Of a DNA stretch of 64,000 nt, positions 51,923 through 60,801 are shown piece after piece; within the stretch, counting starts at the first letter, position 1; each line of letters starts with the position of its first letter. Where the stretch lies: contig NZ_CP048209.1 in assembly GCF_010119935.1 (NCBI RefSeq), positions 1-64,000 of the forward strand, written 5' to 3'. Below the pieces are notes generated by a model. It was given only the letters and a program-made list of their open reading frames with translations, ran no database searches and had not been told where the DNA came from. The translations under genes were made by a program, and so were the position numbers. Origin of the DNA: Paenibacillus lycopersici. GTDB taxonomy: Bacteria; Bacillota; Bacilli; Paenibacillales; Paenibacillaceae.

Positions 51923-53657
51923 CGTTCATCGCCTCCTTGCTCAGGATAATGGTTATTTTGACCCCGGCTTCCTCGTTGTTGTCGATCGCCATGCTGAAGC
52001 CCGGTCCATAGAAGAAACGCAGCCGCGTGTACACGTTGTGCAAGCCGATGCTTTCCGTCGACGCGTCGTCGGTGCGCAAGAGACTGGCGCGGATCTCGGC
52101 GAGACGCGAGTCGGAGATCCAATTGCCGTTGTCCGCGATCTCCAGCACGAAGCGGTCTTCTTCCTCGTAGCCGTTGACGACGAGCAGGTTGAATTCGCTC
52201 TCCGGGTTGAAGCCATGGACGAAGAAGTTCTCCGCCAAGGGCTGCATCCAGAATTTCACGGTGGGCAGCGCCAGCAGCGCCTTGTCCACGTTGAACTGGT
52301 AGTAGAACCGGTCGGGATACTTGAACTCCATAATTCTCAAGTACTTCTGGAGCAGATCCAGCTCGCTGCCGAGCGGGATGATGTTCTCGTTCTTGACCAC
52401 GTCGCGGTATAGCGCGCCGAGCGTCGCGATCGCGTCCGCCGTGTCGTCCGCCCGGTTGCCGAGCGCGAAGGAGCGGATAACCTCCAGCGTATTGTACAGG
52501 AAATGCGGATTTATTTGATGCTGCAGAGCCTTCATCTCGGTCTCCTGCTGCTTCAGTTTCAACAGATAATTGGTGCGGATATGCTTGTCGAGCTGGTGGA
52601 TCATGTCATCCAGCTCCCGCGCGATCATGCCGTATTCGTTCCTCCGGTAACGCGCCGGGTTGACCGGCGTGAAATCGGCGGTCTTGACGCGGCCGATCGA
52701 ATTGATGATCCGTCTCAGGAAATTCGCGTCCTCGCGCAGGTTGTACACGATGAGCAGCAGCACGCTGATCATGGCGGCCAGCATGATGAGAAACACGATG
52801 AGCAGCACGCTCAGCTTCTGCCGGATCAGCGAAGAGGCGTTGACGATGCTGACGAATTGATAATCGAACTGCGTGGATCGATACGTGACGAAATACGCCC
52901 GGTCCAATAAACCGGTCCTCAAATAACCGTGCGTGCGTCCTGACGCCGTCGCCCGGCGAACGAGATCCGCCCCGTCCGAGCCGCTGCCGGAAATCCGGTA
53001 GATGTCTCCGGATGCGCTGACGGCGGCCGTCTCGCTCTGCGGGTAGTTGGGCGCGGCCTGGAAGATCCGGTCGCTGCTGACCAGGAAGCGAAACTCGCCC
53101 AATTGACGGGAGATCTGGTTGGGATCGGAAAGCTTCTTGCGGTACACGAACCCGCTGCGGATCGTCTCGTTGAACGTTCTGTCCGTATTCGGCAGACGGA
53201 ATTGAAAGCTCGTGTTGCCGTTATTGTCGAAACGAATGACATTGCCCTCTTGCTCGGTATGCAGACTGACTTGCGTGATGTCCCCCTGCCCGCCGTTGCT
53301 CAGAAATGACTTCATGTCGTCGGGAAAAGAGACCAGCGCGCGGTTAAAATGACTCTCCTGCAGCCTGCTCGTCAGGTAGCCCTCCGCGTTGTTGCCCAAG
53401 AAACACCGTATGTCGGTCACGAGCCCGCTGTTGGAATAGACCCGCTGCATGAACGACTCGATGCGGTCGGCATCGTATTGCAGCGCGCTCTCCGCGCGAG
53501 CGAACGATCCCGCTGCTTCGTTCCGGGCATTCCCCACCCATTGATCCAGCAGGACCGCACAGGTGACCGCGCCGAGCGTCAGCCCGATGAATACGACGAA
53601 TACCGCATAGGCGATGAATTTGCCGCGATAAATCTTGATTTGCAGAAATGAATGCAT
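51915..53657 (-). CDS. YesM-type sensor histidine kinase
   Basis: About 580 residues. One N-terminal membrane helix (~15-35), a ~250-residue extracytoplasmic sensor, a second helix (~285-305), then a HAMP-like linker. The His_kinase box QINPHFLYNTLEVIRSFA holds the phosphorylated His. The HATPase part has N-box-like PLAENFFVHG and IADNGNWI. The ATG at 53657 follows AAAGGAG at 8 bases; the longer frame upstream runs through a terminator. It senses extracellular sugar, perhaps via one of the two lipoproteins. Confidence 0.94.
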   Translation of the reverse strand: MHSFLQIKIYRGKFIAYAVFVVFIGLTLGAVTCAVLLDQWVGNARNEAAGSFARAESALQYDADRIESFMQRVYSNSGLVTDIRCFLGNNAEGYLTSRLQESHFNRALVSFPDDMKSFLSNGGQGDITQVSLHTEQEGNVIRFDNNGNTSFQFRLPNTDRTFNETIRSGFVYRKKLSDPNQISRQLGEFRFLVSSDRIFQAAPNYPQSETAAVSASGDIYRISGSGSDGADLVRRATASGRTHGYLRTGLLDRAYFVTYRSTQFDYQFVSIVNASSLIRQKLSVLLIVFLIMLAAMISVLLLIVYNLREDANFLRRIINSIGRVKTADFTPVNPARYRRNEYGMIARELDDMIHQLDKHIRTNYLLKLKQQETEMKALQHQINPHFLYNTLEVIRSFALGNRADDTADAIATLGALYRDVVKNENIIPLGSELDLLQKYLRIMEFKYPDRFYYQFNVDKALLALPTVKFWMQPLAENFFVHGFNPESEFNLLVVNGYEEEDRFVLEIADNGNWISDSRLAEIRASLLRTDDASTESIGLHNVYTRLRFFYGPGFSMAIDNNEEAGVKITIILSKEAMNDV

Positions 53658-53762
53658 GCGGCGTCTCCTTTGCAATAGACTGATGCCGTCGCCCCTTGTG
53701 GCTCCACCATATACCGTCCATGCGATGAATTGCAAGCACGGCGATCCCGCAAGTCGTGCCAG

Positions 53763-53792
53763 AAAGCCCGAACGGAGACTCCGTTCGGGCTT
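53763..53792 (-). terminator. Terminator between the lipoprotein and the kinase genes
   Basis: AAGCCCGAACGGAG pairs with CTCCGTTCGGGCTT, a 14-bp stem with almost no loop. TTCTGG follows on the minus strand. It would make the two-component genes depend on readthrough or on a promoter in the 100 bp that follow. Confidence 0.8.
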
Positions 53793-53812
53793 TGCTGGAT
53801 ACTGCATGCGTC

Positions 53813-55318
53813 TTATTTGAAGTAGGCGTCGATTTGCTCTTGCGCGGCCTTCGTGATTGTGTCCATGCCGGCTGCTTTCAGCTCGGACAGAATTTTCGGC
53901 ACGACTTTCTCCGGATCGGATGCGCCGGTCATCAGCTCGTAACGGTATTTATCCCATACGGCTTTCGTGTTGGCGACTTCCGTGCCCAGTTTGCTGATGT
54001 CGAGCGCGAAGCCGAGGTTCGTGGAGGACGTCGCTTGCTCGTTCAGCTTCTTCACTTGATCCCACTGATCGACAGGCGCGCCTTTCGTTACGGCCAGGTC
54101 GAAGAACGTACCTTGCGTGTAGGCAGCCAGCGGCCAAGTATCCGTCGTACGCTCAACGACTTTCTCGCCGTCCACGCTCTTGTAGTCGACGCCAGGCTCG
54201 CCGAATGCCAGCATGTTGCGGAGCTTCGGATCCGTGTTAACGAGCTGCAGGTACTTCAGCGCTTCGCTCTTATATTTCGAGTTGGCCGAGATCGCGTTCA
54301 AGGAGCCTTGGATCGTGCTCGTCGTGTAGATCGGGCCGAAGATTTGGAACATGTCGTATTTCGCTACGCCTTCGTTGATCTGCCATGTCGCTTCCGCGCC
54401 AGGGAACGCTTGCGCCGCGAAGAACGGACGGCCTTTGTTCGCTTCCGTCTTCGTCGGAGCGTCCGGATTGATGATGCCGTCTTGGTACCACTTGTGCAGC
54501 TGCTTCAGACCGTCCATAACGTCAGGCTGTTCCAGCACGGATACCACTTTGCGGGATGCGTCGTCGACTTTCACGCCTACAGGCGGCAGGCCGAGCGTCA
54601 GATCGTCGTAGCTGTTGAAGAAGCCGTTGAAGCCGTCGCCCTGCGTCAAGGACAGCGGGTAGAAGCTCTTGCCTTCGCCGGCCTTCATGTCATGGAAAGG
54701 CTTGTCGAGGTCTTGCAGCGACTTGATCTTCGTCGTGTCGATACCGTACTTCTGTACGTACTTGTCGTCGAACACCCAGTATTGCGTGAGCGAGGAGTCC
54801 TTGTACGTCGGTACGGAATAGATTTTGCCGCCGATCTTCGTACCGTCCCAAACCTTCTGCGGAATGAGGTTGTACAGATCCGGCGTATCCTTCTGCACGA
54901 TGTCGGTCAGGTCGGCAAACGCGCCCATCGCCACTTGCTGGTTGTATTTGCTGTTATTCGTAAACATGATGTCGAATGGCTCGCCGGTGTTCACGATCGT
55001 GTTGATTTTCGTATCCCAATCGCCCCAGCTTGCGACCTTGATGTCAACCTTCACCCCGATTTTCTCGGCCGTGTAGTCGTTCATTGCTGCAAGCGCCTTG
55101 TCGAAGTTCGCAGGCACCTGGCCGCCGATCGTCCACCATACGAGCGTCGGTACGTTGCCGGACGGCTTGCTGCCCGTCTCGTTCTGCGTGTTCGTACCCG
55201 CATTGTTGGCCGGCGCGTTGCCCGTCTCGTTATTGGAGCTCGATCCGCAGCCCGCAAGAGCCGTGGTCAAGAGTGCCGCGGCGCTGAGCGCAAGCAATTG
55301 CTTCTTTGTCTTTTTCAT
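53813..55318 (-). CDS. Sugar ABC transporter substrate-binding lipoprotein
   Basis: 501 residues. Signal with lipobox LAGC, acylated Cys24, then an Asn/Thr/Gly linker (GNAPANNAGTNTQNETG) and the binding fold (VPTLVWWTIGGQVPANFDKAL, in parts). The end, SELKAAGMDTITKAAQEQIDAYFK in parts, is DUF3502-like. It follows the LplC-like permease by 105 bp. Codon use is the most regular of the region, so high expression is likely. It is the main binding protein for the permease pair upstream. Confidence 0.94.
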   Translation of the reverse strand: MKKTKKQLLALSAAALLTTALAGCGSSSNNETGNAPANNAGTNTQNETGSKPSGNVPTLVWWTIGGQVPANFDKALAAMNDYTAEKIGVKVDIKVASWGDWDTKINTIVNTGEPFDIMFTNNSKYNQQVAMGAFADLTDIVQKDTPDLYNLIPQKVWDGTKIGGKIYSVPTYKDSSLTQYWVFDDKYVQKYGIDTTKIKSLQDLDKPFHDMKAGEGKSFYPLSLTQGDGFNGFFNSYDDLTLGLPPVGVKVDDASRKVVSVLEQPDVMDGLKQLHKWYQDGIINPDAPTKTEANKGRPFFAAQAFPGAEATWQINEGVAKYDMFQIFGPIYTTSTIQGSLNAISANSKYKSEALKYLQLVNTDPKLRNMLAFGEPGVDYKSVDGEKVVERTTDTWPLAAYTQGTFFDLAVTKGAPVDQWDQVKKLNEQATSSTNLGFALDISKLGTEVANTKAVWDKYRYELMTGASDPEKVVPKILSELKAAGMDTITKAAQEQIDAYFK

Positions 55319-55423
55319 TTGGTACTGTTCCTCCTTTTGATTATCTTTCTGTCTTGTTCCCCGCTTTATTGCTTGTTGCGGTTTATTATAAACCCGGCAG
55401 AAGCCGGGCTTATAGCGAATGGA

Positions 55424-56353
55424 TTAGCCTTTCACGGCACCGACCGTCAGACCGGAAATGAAATATTTCTGGAAGAACGGATAAGCGACGGCCACGGGAA
55501 GCACGATGATGATGGCGACGGCCATCCGCGCGGATTCCTTCGGCATTTTGGCGACAAGCTCCGCATAGCTGACGCCCATGACGGAAGCGTTTCTCGCCAG
55601 CGCGTCCACGTTGGACATCAAGCTGTTCAGCAGCGCCTGCAGCGAGTACAGGTTCTGGTTGTTGATGTAGAGCATCGATTGGAACCAGTCGTTCCAATAC
55701 GCGAAGCACAGGAACAATCCGATGGTCGCCAGAACCGGAAGCGAAATCGGCAGCACGATCGAGAAGAAGATGCGCAGCTGGCTCGAGCCGTCGATCTCGG
55801 CGGATTCGATGAGCGCATCCGGAATCGTGCTCCGGAAGAACGTTTTACAGATAATCACGTTGAAAGACGAGACGGCGAGCGGCAGAATGAGCGCCCATAC
55901 CGTATCTTTCAGCCCCAACAGGTTCGAGTTGATGTAGTAGCTGGACACCAGGCCGCCGTTGAATACCATCGGAATGAAGACGATCCAGGTCAGCAGCCCG
56001 TTCAGCTTGTAATTCGGCCGGGAAATGACGTATCCCATCGACGTCGTCAGCATGACGCCGAGCACCGTGCCGACCACGGTAACGAGCACGGAGATGCCGA
56101 GCGCCTTCGAGATCATGGTTCCTTGCTGCGCGATATAGTGATACGCTTCGCCGGAGAAGGCCGTCGGGAAGATATGGTACCCGCTGTTCCGGATCGAATC
56201 CTCGCTCGAGAACGAGATGGACAGCACTACGATGACCGGAATCAGGCACAGCAGCGCCAGGACGATAAAGATCAGATTGAATACGACGTTCGTGCCCGGC
56301 CGAACCCGGTTGAATTTATCCAGGCCCGATTCGAATTTGGTTCTTGATGCCAT
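55424..56353 (-). CDS. Carbohydrate ABC transporter permease, LplC type
   Basis: 309 residues with about six membrane helices. EAA loop DALIESAEIDGSSQLR near 185 and the typical end SGLTVGAVKG. AAGGGGG before the ATG. It lies 15 bp after the LplB-like gene. Partner ATPase is not encoded nearby. Confidence 0.95.
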   Translation of the reverse strand: MASRTKFESGLDKFNRVRPGTNVVFNLIFIVLALLCLIPVIVVLSISFSSEDSIRNSGYHIFPTAFSGEAYHYIAQQGTMISKALGISVLVTVVGTVLGVMLTTSMGYVISRPNYKLNGLLTWIVFIPMVFNGGLVSSYYINSNLLGLKDTVWALILPLAVSSFNVIICKTFFRSTIPDALIESAEIDGSSQLRIFFSIVLPISLPVLATIGLFLCFAYWNDWFQSMLYINNQNLYSLQALLNSLMSNVDALARNASVMGVSYAELVAKMPKESARMAVAIIIVLPVAVAYPFFQKYFISGLTVGAVKG

Positions 56354-56368
56354 TTCTCGGATCCCCCT

Positions 56369-57313
56369 TTACATCATTGCGCTCTCTCGGTCGACACGTC
56401 GAACGATCCAGTTGGCAATCAGAATGGTCACACAACCCATCACGGATTGTACGAATGCGGAAGCCGAAGCCATGCCTACCGTAGCGGTTTTAAGTTGTTT
56501 GTACACGAGCACGTCGACCGTGGTCGCGACACTGAACAGCGAGTTGGAATCCCGCGGCACCTGGAAGAACAAACCGAAATCGGTGTAGAAGATCCGGCCG
56601 ACGGCCAGGATGAACATCATGACGATAACGAGCTTCATGAGCGGCAGCGTAATGAAACGCGCTTGCTGCCATTTGGATGCGCCGTCGATAACGGCGGCTT
56701 CGTAGTAGGTGCTGTCGATGCCGGTAATCGTCGCCAAGTAGACGACCATGCCGTAGCCCAAGCCCTTCCATACGTTCATGAACACCAGGAAGTACGGCCA
56801 GTATTTCGGCTCCATGTACCAGTTCACCGGATCCTTGCCCATATTGGCCAGGAACTGGTTGGCAATCCCTTTGTCGAAGCTGAGGAACGCCCATACGATG
56901 GCGGACACCACGACCCAGGATAAGAAATACGGCAGGAACATCAGCGTCTGATAAATCTTGCCGGCCTTCTGGCTGTGCAGCTGACCGACCATCAGCGCCA
57001 GCGTGACGGGCACTACGATGCCCAGAATAATGAAGATCAGGTTGTAACCCAGCGTATTGCGGATGACGACCCATGCGTCGTTGGATTTGAACAGAAACTC
57101 GAAATTCTTGATGCCGGACCACTTGCTGTGGATGACGTTGCTCAGGAAGCCTCCATGGATTTTGAAATCTTTGAAAGCTATAATCAGGCCGAACATCGGC
57201 AAGAAGCAAAACAAGATGTACCAAATGGTCGTCGGCAAAGCCAGAAGCGTCAGCTCGGTATCCTGCGTACGCCACCGAGGCCGCAAGCTTCTGCGCGCTT
57301 TCACCTTGTCCAT
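56369..57313 (-). CDS. Carbohydrate ABC transporter permease, LplB type
   Basis: About 314 residues with a basic N-tail and six membrane helices. EAA loop YYEAAVIDGASKWQQ near 215; typical end RRVDRESAMM. The ATG at 57313 is 8 bases after GGAAGGG; the GTG at 57322 abuts that site. First gene of the second sugar operon, downstream of a 21-bp-spaced direct repeat. Confidence 0.94.
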   Translation of the reverse strand: MDKVKARRSLRPRWRTQDTELTLLALPTTIWYILFCFLPMFGLIIAFKDFKIHGGFLSNVIHSKWSGIKNFEFLFKSNDAWVVIRNTLGYNLIFIILGIVVPVTLALMVGQLHSQKAGKIYQTLMFLPYFLSWVVVSAIVWAFLSFDKGIANQFLANMGKDPVNWYMEPKYWPYFLVFMNVWKGLGYGMVVYLATITGIDSTYYEAAVIDGASKWQQARFITLPLMKLVIVMMFILAVGRIFYTDFGLFFQVPRDSNSLFSVATTVDVLVYKQLKTATVGMASASAFVQSVMGCVTILIANWIVRRVDRESAMM

Positions 57314-57527
57314 ATAATCCACCCCTTCCGTTTATTTCGTGATCAGTGTGTACAATTATCGGGAAGCACATTCGCCGCTGGCCATGCGGCCGTCAGCGAA
57401 CCGCGTCTCGCGTTAAGCGTTCTCAGTCACGCGCACCGGTCTACGGGCGCATGAAAACCCTTCCACGTTTGACTCAGCTGAACTCGATCTCACTGTTATA
57501 ATTTTAAAAAAGCCGGACGCCTCATTC

Positions 57528-57560
57528 CAGACAACAAACATGAGACCGCAGTCAACAAAC
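57528..57560 (-). promoter_or_regulatory. Direct repeat, likely YesN-type binding site
   Basis: CAG-A/T-CAACAAAC occurs at 57528 and 57549, exactly 21 bases apart, two helical turns. AraC-type response regulators bind such direct repeats upstream of the promoter. It lies ~215 bp before the permease start. Confidence 0.5.
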
Positions 57561-57736
57561 GTTAGATTTTGACTAGGACGAACCGCATGGATTCCATTCC
57601 CTGCCAGAGATGGGCCGATGGTCCTGCATGGCAGGCAGTCCCGCCATGAAAGGTGGCGTGAAAGCAGGCGATGAAAGTCGACGCGAAATACGACGGCTGC
57701 CGGAATCCATTGTTTGTACCGCGACCGGCATTGCAC

Positions 57737-58236
57737 AAGCGCCTTCGCGGGCGCCTCAGGCTGTCGACAAAGTTCGACGACGCCTATGTCGCATGTACGG
57801 GAAGGGAATGGATTCCAACGAGGCTCCCTCTAAGTCTCGCGGACACAGGTTCCGTTATTTTGACGAAATCGGGCTTTTGGGGCAGCGCACGGACACAGGA
57901 TCCGTTAATGTCCCCGAATGGCCTCGACAACAGGCTAATCGGCCGATATAGCGGATCTCCTGTCCGCGAGCACACGAAACCACGTAATATAGAAGCGAAT
58001 AACGGATTTCCTGTCCGCTTCCTTGCATCGACGGACGCACCGCGAAACCACCCGTCATGAAACCGGTCGGTTCGTAACGGTACCAGCAGTCCATGACACG
58101 CTGGCAGCAGTCCGTGCCACGCCGGAGAAGCGCCAACAGGAGCCGTTCGTGCTCCGGAGCACGGTTGACCACGAGCCTGCTCGAAACCGCGTATAGTTCT
58201 CAACAATCCGAGGCGCCCTCGCGGGCGCCTCGGTTC
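57737..58236 (-). repeat. Intergenic repeat element, long copy C (inverted to copy B)
   Basis: ~500 bp. Reverse-complemented, it aligns with copy B: GTGCTCCGGAGCACGAACGG, GCACGGACTGCTG, GGTGCGTCCGTCGA, two CGGACAGG motifs, CTATATCGGCCGATTAGCCTG, CATTAACGGATCCTGTGTCCG and the TCGACAGCCTGA end. Its end hairpins are GC type (GAGGCGCCC/GGGCGCCTC at 58213-58236 and GCGCC/GGCGC near 57740-57755) instead of the CCCC/GGGG type of B. The repeats B and C bracket the whole 49595-57313 sugar locus. Confidence 0.8.
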
Positions 58237-58307
58237 TTGCTGTTGGCTGCTATCCGTGCTTTAGGGCCGGTCCGCTGCTTTTGCCCCGTTCTACGGCAAG
58301 AAAGCAA

Positions 58308-58342
58308 GAAAAAGCTCCTTCGCTCAAGCGAGCGAAGGAGCT
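58308..58342 (-). terminator. Intrinsic terminator of the thioesterase gene
   Basis: AGCTCCTTCGCT (58313-58324) pairs with AGCGAAGGAGCT (58331-58342), and TTTTTCTTGC follows on the minus strand. Confidence 0.88.
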
Positions 58343-58362
58343 GTCGGATACCGGACAGGCCG

Positions 58363-58791
58363 TTAACGGACTTTCGGAACGATGCCTACCGTACAGCGCG
58401 AAACGCAGATCAGCCGGTCTTCCTCGTCGGTGATCCTGATGTCCCATACCATCGTCGTCCGGCCCTTGTGCAGCGGCGTCGCCGTGGCGGTGACGATCCC
58501 GTCCAGCTTCGGACGAAGATGGTTGGCGTTGATCTCCATGCCGACGGCCATCTGGCGTTCCCGGTCGATCAAATGGTACGTGCCTACGCTGGCCGCGGTC
58601 TCGGCGAGCGCGACCGATGCGCCGCCGTGCAGGGCGCCGAAATACTGCCTGGTCGACGGACCGACGGGCATCGTGGCCACGACGCGATCCGGCGTACATT
58701 CGGCAATGCGCATGCCCAGCGCGCCGAACATCGTATCTTCGAGCGCGACGCCGTCGCTGAGCATAAAATGATTGTCAAGCTTGGTGTTCAT
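58363..58791 (-). CDS. PaaI-family hotdog thioesterase
   Basis: 142 residues of the hotdog fold. The family segment HGGASVALAETAAS (~57-70) is the long helix with the catalytic acid region; GMEINANHLRP and TRWDIR-like strands (MVWDIRITDEE) follow. It would hydrolyse acyl- or hydroxybenzoyl-CoA thioesters. The substrate is unknown. The ATG at 58791 lies 7 bases after GAAGGAG; an upstream start lacks a site. Single-gene unit with its own terminator. Confidence 0.9.
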   Translation of the reverse strand: MNTKLDNHFMLSDGVALEDTMFGALGMRIAECTPDRVVATMPVGPSTRQYFGALHGGASVALAETAASVGTYHLIDRERQMAVGMEINANHLRPKLDGIVTATATPLHKGRTTMVWDIRITDEEDRLICVSRCTVGIVPKVR

Positions 58792-58867
58792 AAGTCGTCT
58801 CCTTCTCATGGCTGCTTGTACCTACTTTACCGCTGCTCCGCAGGAGAAGCAACTGCGCCGTCCGTCA

Positions 58868-59824
58868 TTAACCGGCGAGCTGTCCCTTCCCTCTCGCGGC
58901 GATCCTGCTGCCGATCTGCTGCACCGGCACGCTGGCCAGTATGAGCAGCGCGGCCGCATAATCGGTCGTCGTCGGCTTCTCTCCCAGCAGCAGCACGATC
59001 AGCGCGAGCGTGACGAACGGCGTGAAGAACGTGAAGCTTGCAACCAGCGAAGCCGGCGAATAACGCAGCGCCTGAAAGTAGAGAAAGAAGCCGATGACGA
59101 TGTTGCTCATGCCGAGCCAGAGCACGCCGCCCAGCGCAGGCGGAGCGGGCAGCGTCAGATTCGAATAGGCGAACAGGCTGCAGGCGGACAGCAGGAAGGC
59201 GATGACCGTCATCATGAACGTGCTCATCAGCATATCCTGCTTGTTCAGCTTGGCCAAATTCGTGAACAGCCCCCAGCAGACCGCCGCCAGAATGGCGAGC
59301 GCGTCTCCGGCCGGGTTCGTGAGGTGCAGACTGCCCGGGTCTCCCTTGGTCATGAGCAGCACCGTCCCCAAGAACCCCATCGCCACCGACAGCAGCTTGA
59401 AGCGGTTCAGCTTCTCCTTATGGATCGGCACGGCGAAGAGCACGATGAAGATCGGGAACAGGTAGTTCAGCATCGAGGCTTCGACAGCCGGAATCCGCGA
59501 CAGCGACTGCATGTAGAGGAAATCGTACAGGAAGCTGAACAGCCCGCATGCCAGCAGCAGCGCGGCGGATCGGATCGTCCAGACGTACGGCCGCGCTGCT
59601 GTGGAATCGAAGTCAGCGCGTCCCCGTCTGCTTCGCTTGAACAGCATGATGACGGCAAAGGCGGCGACCGCGAAGCCGTACATGTAGAACATCACATGAT
59701 AGCTGTCGATCTGACGCAGCAGCAGCTTGCCGACGGCGGCCAGCGACCCCCACATGAGCAGCAGCAGCGGCATAAGGACATACGGATTTTGTGAAGCGCG
59801 CAGCTTCCCGGTGTTCGCTTGCAT
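58868..59824 (-). CDS. DMT-superfamily (EamA) transporter
   Basis: 318 residues with ten hydrophobic helices in two EamA repeats (~12-145 and ~160-300), the size typical of drug/metabolite exporters such as RhaT/YdcZ-like proteins. LLLLMWGSLAAVGK near the start and the second-repeat ALAILAAVCWGLFTNLAKL (in parts) mark the repeats. A loop of ~20 charged residues (KRSRRGRADFDS) follows helix 2. AAGGAG precedes the ATG. The substrate is unknown. Confidence 0.92.
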   Translation of the reverse strand: MQANTGKLRASQNPYVLMPLLLLMWGSLAAVGKLLLRQIDSYHVMFYMYGFAVAAFAVIMLFKRSRRGRADFDSTAARPYVWTIRSAALLLACGLFSFLYDFLYMQSLSRIPAVEASMLNYLFPIFIVLFAVPIHKEKLNRFKLLSVAMGFLGTVLLMTKGDPGSLHLTNPAGDALAILAAVCWGLFTNLAKLNKQDMLMSTFMMTVIAFLLSACSLFAYSNLTLPAPPALGGVLWLGMSNIVIGFFLYFQALRYSPASLVASFTFFTPFVTLALIVLLLGEKPTTTDYAAALLILASVPVQQIGSRIAARGKGQLAG

Positions 59825-60002
59825 AGATAGGTCAGGCTCCTTCGTTCCCGTGTCTCTCGAATCGTTCTCTATGGTCTATCATAGCGAAAATCATCCCGGA
59901 GCACGACCCCGCGATCCGAAAACTCGCGAACGCCGGCGTTCATAGAACGACCTGTCGATCTGTATGGCCTGACCCGCTCCAATGAACGAAACAAGAAAAG
60001 AC

Positions 60003-60037
60003 CGTCTCCGAAGATGGTCGATCCACCTTCGAAGACA
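60003..60037 (-). terminator. Intrinsic terminator of the first nitroreductase gene
   Basis: GTCTTCGAAGGTGG pairs, with two mismatches, with CCATCTTCGGAGAC; GGTCTTTTCTTG follows on the minus strand. The rest of the 59825-60138 gap shows no gene. Confidence 0.65.
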
Positions 60038-60138
60038 GCCCTTTCGTTCATTCTAGGATTCGGCAAACCGCAGCTGGGCAATTCTTCGTTATCTATTCGC
60101 CAAACGGTACGAAGCGATCCGAAGCACGGTCTAGGCGT

Positions 60139-60642
60139 TTACTTCAGATACGCGAGCTTGTCGGCGATCGGCGTCCGCGGTCTCGCGACGGGGACCTCCG
60201 CCGGATAGCCGATGCCGAGCACGCCGATGACATCATAATCCTGCGGCGCGCCGAGAATCTCGCGATTGTGCGGCTGCGCGCCAAGCGACGACCAGTAGAC
60301 GCCGGCGCCGGCGTCATGGGCGGCGAGCAGCAGATTCTGAACGAAGCAGGAGACGGCCATGACGTTCTCGTCCCGCTCGAACGGCGTTGCGCCGGGCTTG
60401 GAGAAGACGGCGAGGACGACCGGCGCGCCGCCGAAGTCGCTCTTGTGCCGCAATCGGGCGCGCGTCTCCGGGCCGACCACCCGCAGCTCCCACGGCTCGT
60501 TCATTCGATGGTTCGGCGCATAGCTGGCCGCTTCCAGCCAAGCCAACAGGTCGCCCTCGGCAATCGGGGCGGACGTGAACATTTTGGCCGTGCGGCGGCT
60601 CTTAATCAGATCATGGACGGACATTATCTGCTTCATCTCCAT
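60139..60642 (-). CDS. Nitroreductase-family flavoprotein (short)
   Basis: 167 residues. FMN-binding signatures are SRRTAKMFT near the start, SYAPNHRMNEPWELRVV (~40), AHDAGAGVYWSS (~115) and IGVLGIGYPAE near the end. It reduces nitro compounds, quinones or flavins with NAD(P)H. The start is uncertain: the ATG at 60642 has no good site, and an ATG at 60624 is 12 bases after GGAG. The promoter upstream carries GTATAC repeats. It is separated from the second nitroreductase by its own promoter. Confidence 0.9.
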   Translation of the reverse strand: MEMKQIMSVHDLIKSRRTAKMFTSAPIAEGDLLAWLEAASYAPNHRMNEPWELRVVGPETRARLRHKSDFGGAPVVLAVFSKPGATPFERDENVMAVSCFVQNLLLAAHDAGAGVYWSSLGAQPHNREILGAPQDYDVIGVLGIGYPAEVPVARPRTPIADKLAYLK

Positions 60643-60654
60643 TCAATCGGTTAG

Positions 60655-60714
60655 ATTCGTATACACTTAATCACTTATGTATACGAATGTATACCAATAT
60701 ACAGGTCATGTCAA
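60655..60714 (-). promoter_or_regulatory. Nitroreductase promoter with GTATAC operator array
   Basis: On the minus strand TTGACA (60709-60714) and TACATT (60686-60691) are 17 bases apart. ATTCGTATACA (60655-60665) and TGTATACGAAT (60678-60688) are perfect 11-bp arms with a 12-base spacer. GTATAC occurs three times, at 60659, 60679 and 60689, that is 20 and 10 bases apart. The array covers the -10 box and the start site, a good place for a repressor. Confidence 0.6.
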
Positions 60715-60801
60715 GCATTTCGCTGATCCCGGACAGCGCCCGGAACGTAAGCACGACCGTCCCCGCCCGAGCGGCCGCCCGCTTAATCGCGCGATCGGCT
60801 T

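Noticed and set aside
53756..56347. Very long open frame on the plus strand opposite the lipoprotein and permease genes
   Set aside because: It is the reading-frame shadow of high-GC genes on the minus strand, with Arg/His-rich composition and no ribosome site. The same holds for long frames at 33064-35613, 2891-4852, 4910-6931 and 49577-51145.
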